Assembly (NCBI GenBank): GCA_905235285.1
Contig: CAJOLI010000025.1
Span: 1-40,529, forward strand
Source of the DNA: an uncultured Bacteroidaceae bacterium
GTDB lineage: Bacteria; Bacteroidota; Bacteroidia; Bacteroidales; Bacteroidaceae
Length of the DNA stretch: 40,529 nt
Direction of reading: 5' to 3'
Of this stretch, positions 38,654 through 40,529 are shown one piece after another (the first letter of the stretch is position 1; each line of letters begins with the position of its first letter). The notes beneath the pieces were generated by a model. The model ran no database searches. It was not told the origin of the DNA and was given only the letters and a program-made list of their open reading frames with translations. A program made the translations under genes and the position numbers.

Positions 38654-40474
38654 ATGCAGATAGAAAAGCAACTGACGGCTGGCATCATTGCGGCAGTGAA
38701 AGCGTTGTATGGGGCCGATGTGCCCGATAAGATGGTGCAGCTAAGCGCCACAAAGAAGGAATTCGAGGGACATCTGACGCTCGTCGTCTTTCCCTTCCTG
38801 AAAATGAGCCGCAAGGCTCCCGAGGCCACGGCCCAGGAGATTGGCCAATACCTGGTGGAGAATATGCCCGAGGCACTGGCGCGCTTCAACGTCATCAAGG
38901 GCTTTCTCAACATGGTTATAGCAGACGAAAGCTGGGTAAACCTGCTCTGCGACATACAGGCCGACGAGCGCTACGGCTTGAAGCCCGTAACGGAGGAGTC
39001 ACCGCTAGTGATGATAGAATATTCATCGCCCAACACCAACAAGCCACTGCACCTGGGACACGTACGCAACAACCTGCTGGGCTGGTCGTTGGCACAGGTG
39101 ATGCAGGCCAACGGCTGCCGCGTAGTGAAGACTAACATCGTCAACGACCGCGGCATACACATCTGCAAATCAATGCTGGCATGGCTGAAGTGGGGCAACG
39201 GCGAGACACCCGAAAGCACCGGCAAGAAGGGCGACCACCTCATCGGCGACTACTACGTGGCCTTCGACAAGCACTACCGTGCTGAGCTGAAACAGCTGAC
39301 GGAGAAGTTCATGTCTGAAGGCTTGGACGAAGACGCGGCCAAGGAGAAGGCAGAGAAGGAAAGCCCGCTGATGCAGGAAGCCCGCGCCATGCTCGTCAAG
39401 TGGGAGCAGAACGACCCCGAAGTGCGAGGCCTGTGGCAGCGGATGAATGACTGGGTCTATGCAGGCTTCGACGAGACCTACTGCTCTCTCGGCGTTGGCT
39501 TCGACAAGATTTACTACGAGAGTCAGACCTACCTCGAGGGAAAGCAGAAGGTGATGGAAGGCCTCGAGAAAGGCTTCTTCTACCGCCGCCCTGACGGCAG
39601 CGTATGGGCAGACCTCACGAAGGAGGGCTTGGACGAGAAGTTGCTGCTGCGCGCCGATGGCACCAGCGTCTACATGACGCAGGACATCGGCACGGCCAAG
39701 CTGCGCTACGAGGACTTCCCCATCGACCGCATGATTTACGTCGTAGGCAACGAACAGAACTACCACTTCCAGGTGCTCTCCATCCTCTTGGACAAACTGG
39801 GCTTCAAGTGGGGCAAGGACCTCGTACACTTCTCCTACGGCATGGTAGAGCTGCCCAACGGCAAGATGAAGTCGCGCGAAGGCACCGTCGTAGACGCCGA
39901 CGACCTCATCGCCAAGATGATTGAGGATGCACGCACGATGAGCGAGGACAAGGTTAACAAGCTTGAAGATATCAGCGAAGCCGAAGCCGTAGAAATAGCC
40001 CGCATCGTAGGCATGGGCGCCCTGAAGTACTTCATCCTCAAAGTGGATGCTCGCAAGAATATGCTCTTCAACCCCGAAGAGTCGATTGACTTCAACGGCA
40101 ACACGGGCCCCTTCATCCAGTACACTTACGCTCGCATCCGCAGCATCCTCCGCAAGGCTGCAGATGCCGGCATCACCATTCCCACGGCTTTGCCTTCTGT
40201 CGCATTGAGCGAGAAGGAAGTTCAGCTCATCCAGCACCTGGCCGCCTTTGGCGCTGCTGTGTCGCAGGCTGGCGCAGACTACAACGTCAGCGTCATTGCC
40301 AACTATTGTTACGATCTGGCTAAGGAGTTCAACGGCTTCTATCACGACTTCCAGATTCTGAAAGAAGAAGATCCACAGAAGCGTGCCGTACGCCTTGCCC
40401 TCTGCGAAGCTGTGGCGAAGGTCATCAAGACGGGCATGGGCTTGCTGGGCATTGAGGTGCCTGAGAGGATGTAA
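38654..40474 (+). CDS. argS: Arginyl-tRNA synthetase
   Basis: 606 residues, class I synthetase charging tRNA-Arg. An N-terminal Arg-tRNA-synthetase additional domain (about 1-90) precedes the catalytic core with the HIGH-type motif PLHLGHVRNN (HLGH at 133-136). In the KMSKS region the motif appears as KMKSREGT. The C-terminal DALR anticodon-binding domain begins around FIQYTYARIRSILRKA. Length is normal for the Bacteroidetes enzyme. It has its own promoter and no co-directional neighbour in the window. Confidence 0.96.
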   Translation: MQIEKQLTAGIIAAVKALYGADVPDKMVQLSATKKEFEGHLTLVVFPFLKMSRKAPEATAQEIGQYLVENMPEALARFNVIKGFLNMVIADESWVNLLCDIQADERYGLKPVTEESPLVMIEYSSPNTNKPLHLGHVRNNLLGWSLAQVMQANGCRVVKTNIVNDRGIHICKSMLAWLKWGNGETPESTGKKGDHLIGDYYVAFDKHYRAELKQLTEKFMSEGLDEDAAKEKAEKESPLMQEARAMLVKWEQNDPEVRGLWQRMNDWVYAGFDETYCSLGVGFDKIYYESQTYLEGKQKVMEGLEKGFFYRRPDGSVWADLTKEGLDEKLLLRADGTSVYMTQDIGTAKLRYEDFPIDRMIYVVGNEQNYHFQVLSILLDKLGFKWGKDLVHFSYGMVELPNGKMKSREGTVVDADDLIAKMIEDARTMSEDKVNKLEDISEAEAVEIARIVGMGALKYFILKVDARKNMLFNPEESIDFNGNTGPFIQYTYARIRSILRKAADAGITIPTALPSVALSEKEVQLIQHLAAFGAAVSQAGADYNVSVIANYCYDLAKEFNGFYHDFQILKEEDPQKRAVRLALCEAVAKVIKTGMGLLGIEVPERM

Positions 40475-40529
40475 TAATCGATTAAATATAAAATATAGAA
40501 TATGAAATACAAAATATGAAATATAAAAT
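40475..40529. other. AT-rich low-complexity sequence at the window edge
   Basis: Repeated ATATAAAAT / ATATGAAAT words with a period of about 10. No gene; it continues past the window. Confidence 0.6.

Noticed and set aside
39170..40345. Long minus-strand open frame within argS
   Set aside because: Antisense shadow of a fully recognisable arginyl-tRNA synthetase.

Overview
The window is a 40.5 kb chromosomal piece of a Bacteroidales bacterium, most likely Prevotellaceae-like. Three observations support this. Housekeeping genes have Bacteroidales-type sequences and neighbours. Nearly every visible promoter is the Bacteroidetes type (TTTG at -33 and TAnnTTTG at -7, about 20 bp apart) with little Shine-Dalgarno signal. 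Secreted proteins carry Bacteroidetes hallmarks: dockerin-like tails, a type IX-like C-terminal sorting domain, acidic residues after the lipoprotein cysteine, and a TonB-dependent receptor. Coding GC is well above 50 percent. This is core genome with small accessory scars, not a phage or large mobile element.

Layout. 1-399: end of a secreted dockerin-like protein. 416-2949: murF and pdxB. 3115-10285: acpP, fabF, rnc, a GH3-family acyl-adenylase, a large Ig-like lipoprotein and a DUF3108 protein. 10471-10772: divergent tRNA-Pro(CGG) and tRNA-Phe(GAA). 11085-11615: a small outer-membrane beta-barrel. 11721-14601 (minus): sirtuin, an N-terminally short nucleoside kinase, a Fur-family gene broken by a 22-bp tandem duplication, and an AlbA_2/Schlafen-type protein. 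14801-17183: three consecutive FKBP isomerases for different compartments. 17313-21518: Lrp regulator overlapping an amidotransferase/dipeptidase fusion, a glutaminyl-cyclase-like M28 lipoprotein, sufE and rbfA. 21519-22117: repeat-rich non-coding stretch. 22118-30189 (minus): two small envelope proteins, a 1420-residue GH2 beta-galactosidase and a Wzz/BY-kinase. 30324-30956: RlpA-like protein. 31134-34820 (minus): large modular secreted protein. 34956-38161 (minus): TPP riboswitch, TonB receptor and PnuC/PnuT-type transporter, a thiamin uptake operon. 38210-38407: LuxR-type HTH remnant. 38654-40474: argS.

The most unusual content is non-coding or scar-like. Five tandem-repeat tracts have a period of exactly 22 bp but at least four different unit sequences, and one of them knocks out the Fur-family gene. 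An octamer repeat family lies at gene ends. Hairpin-forming in-frame inserts occur in three unrelated proteins (MurF, beta-galactosidase, PnuC). The window also holds two decayed coding fragments.
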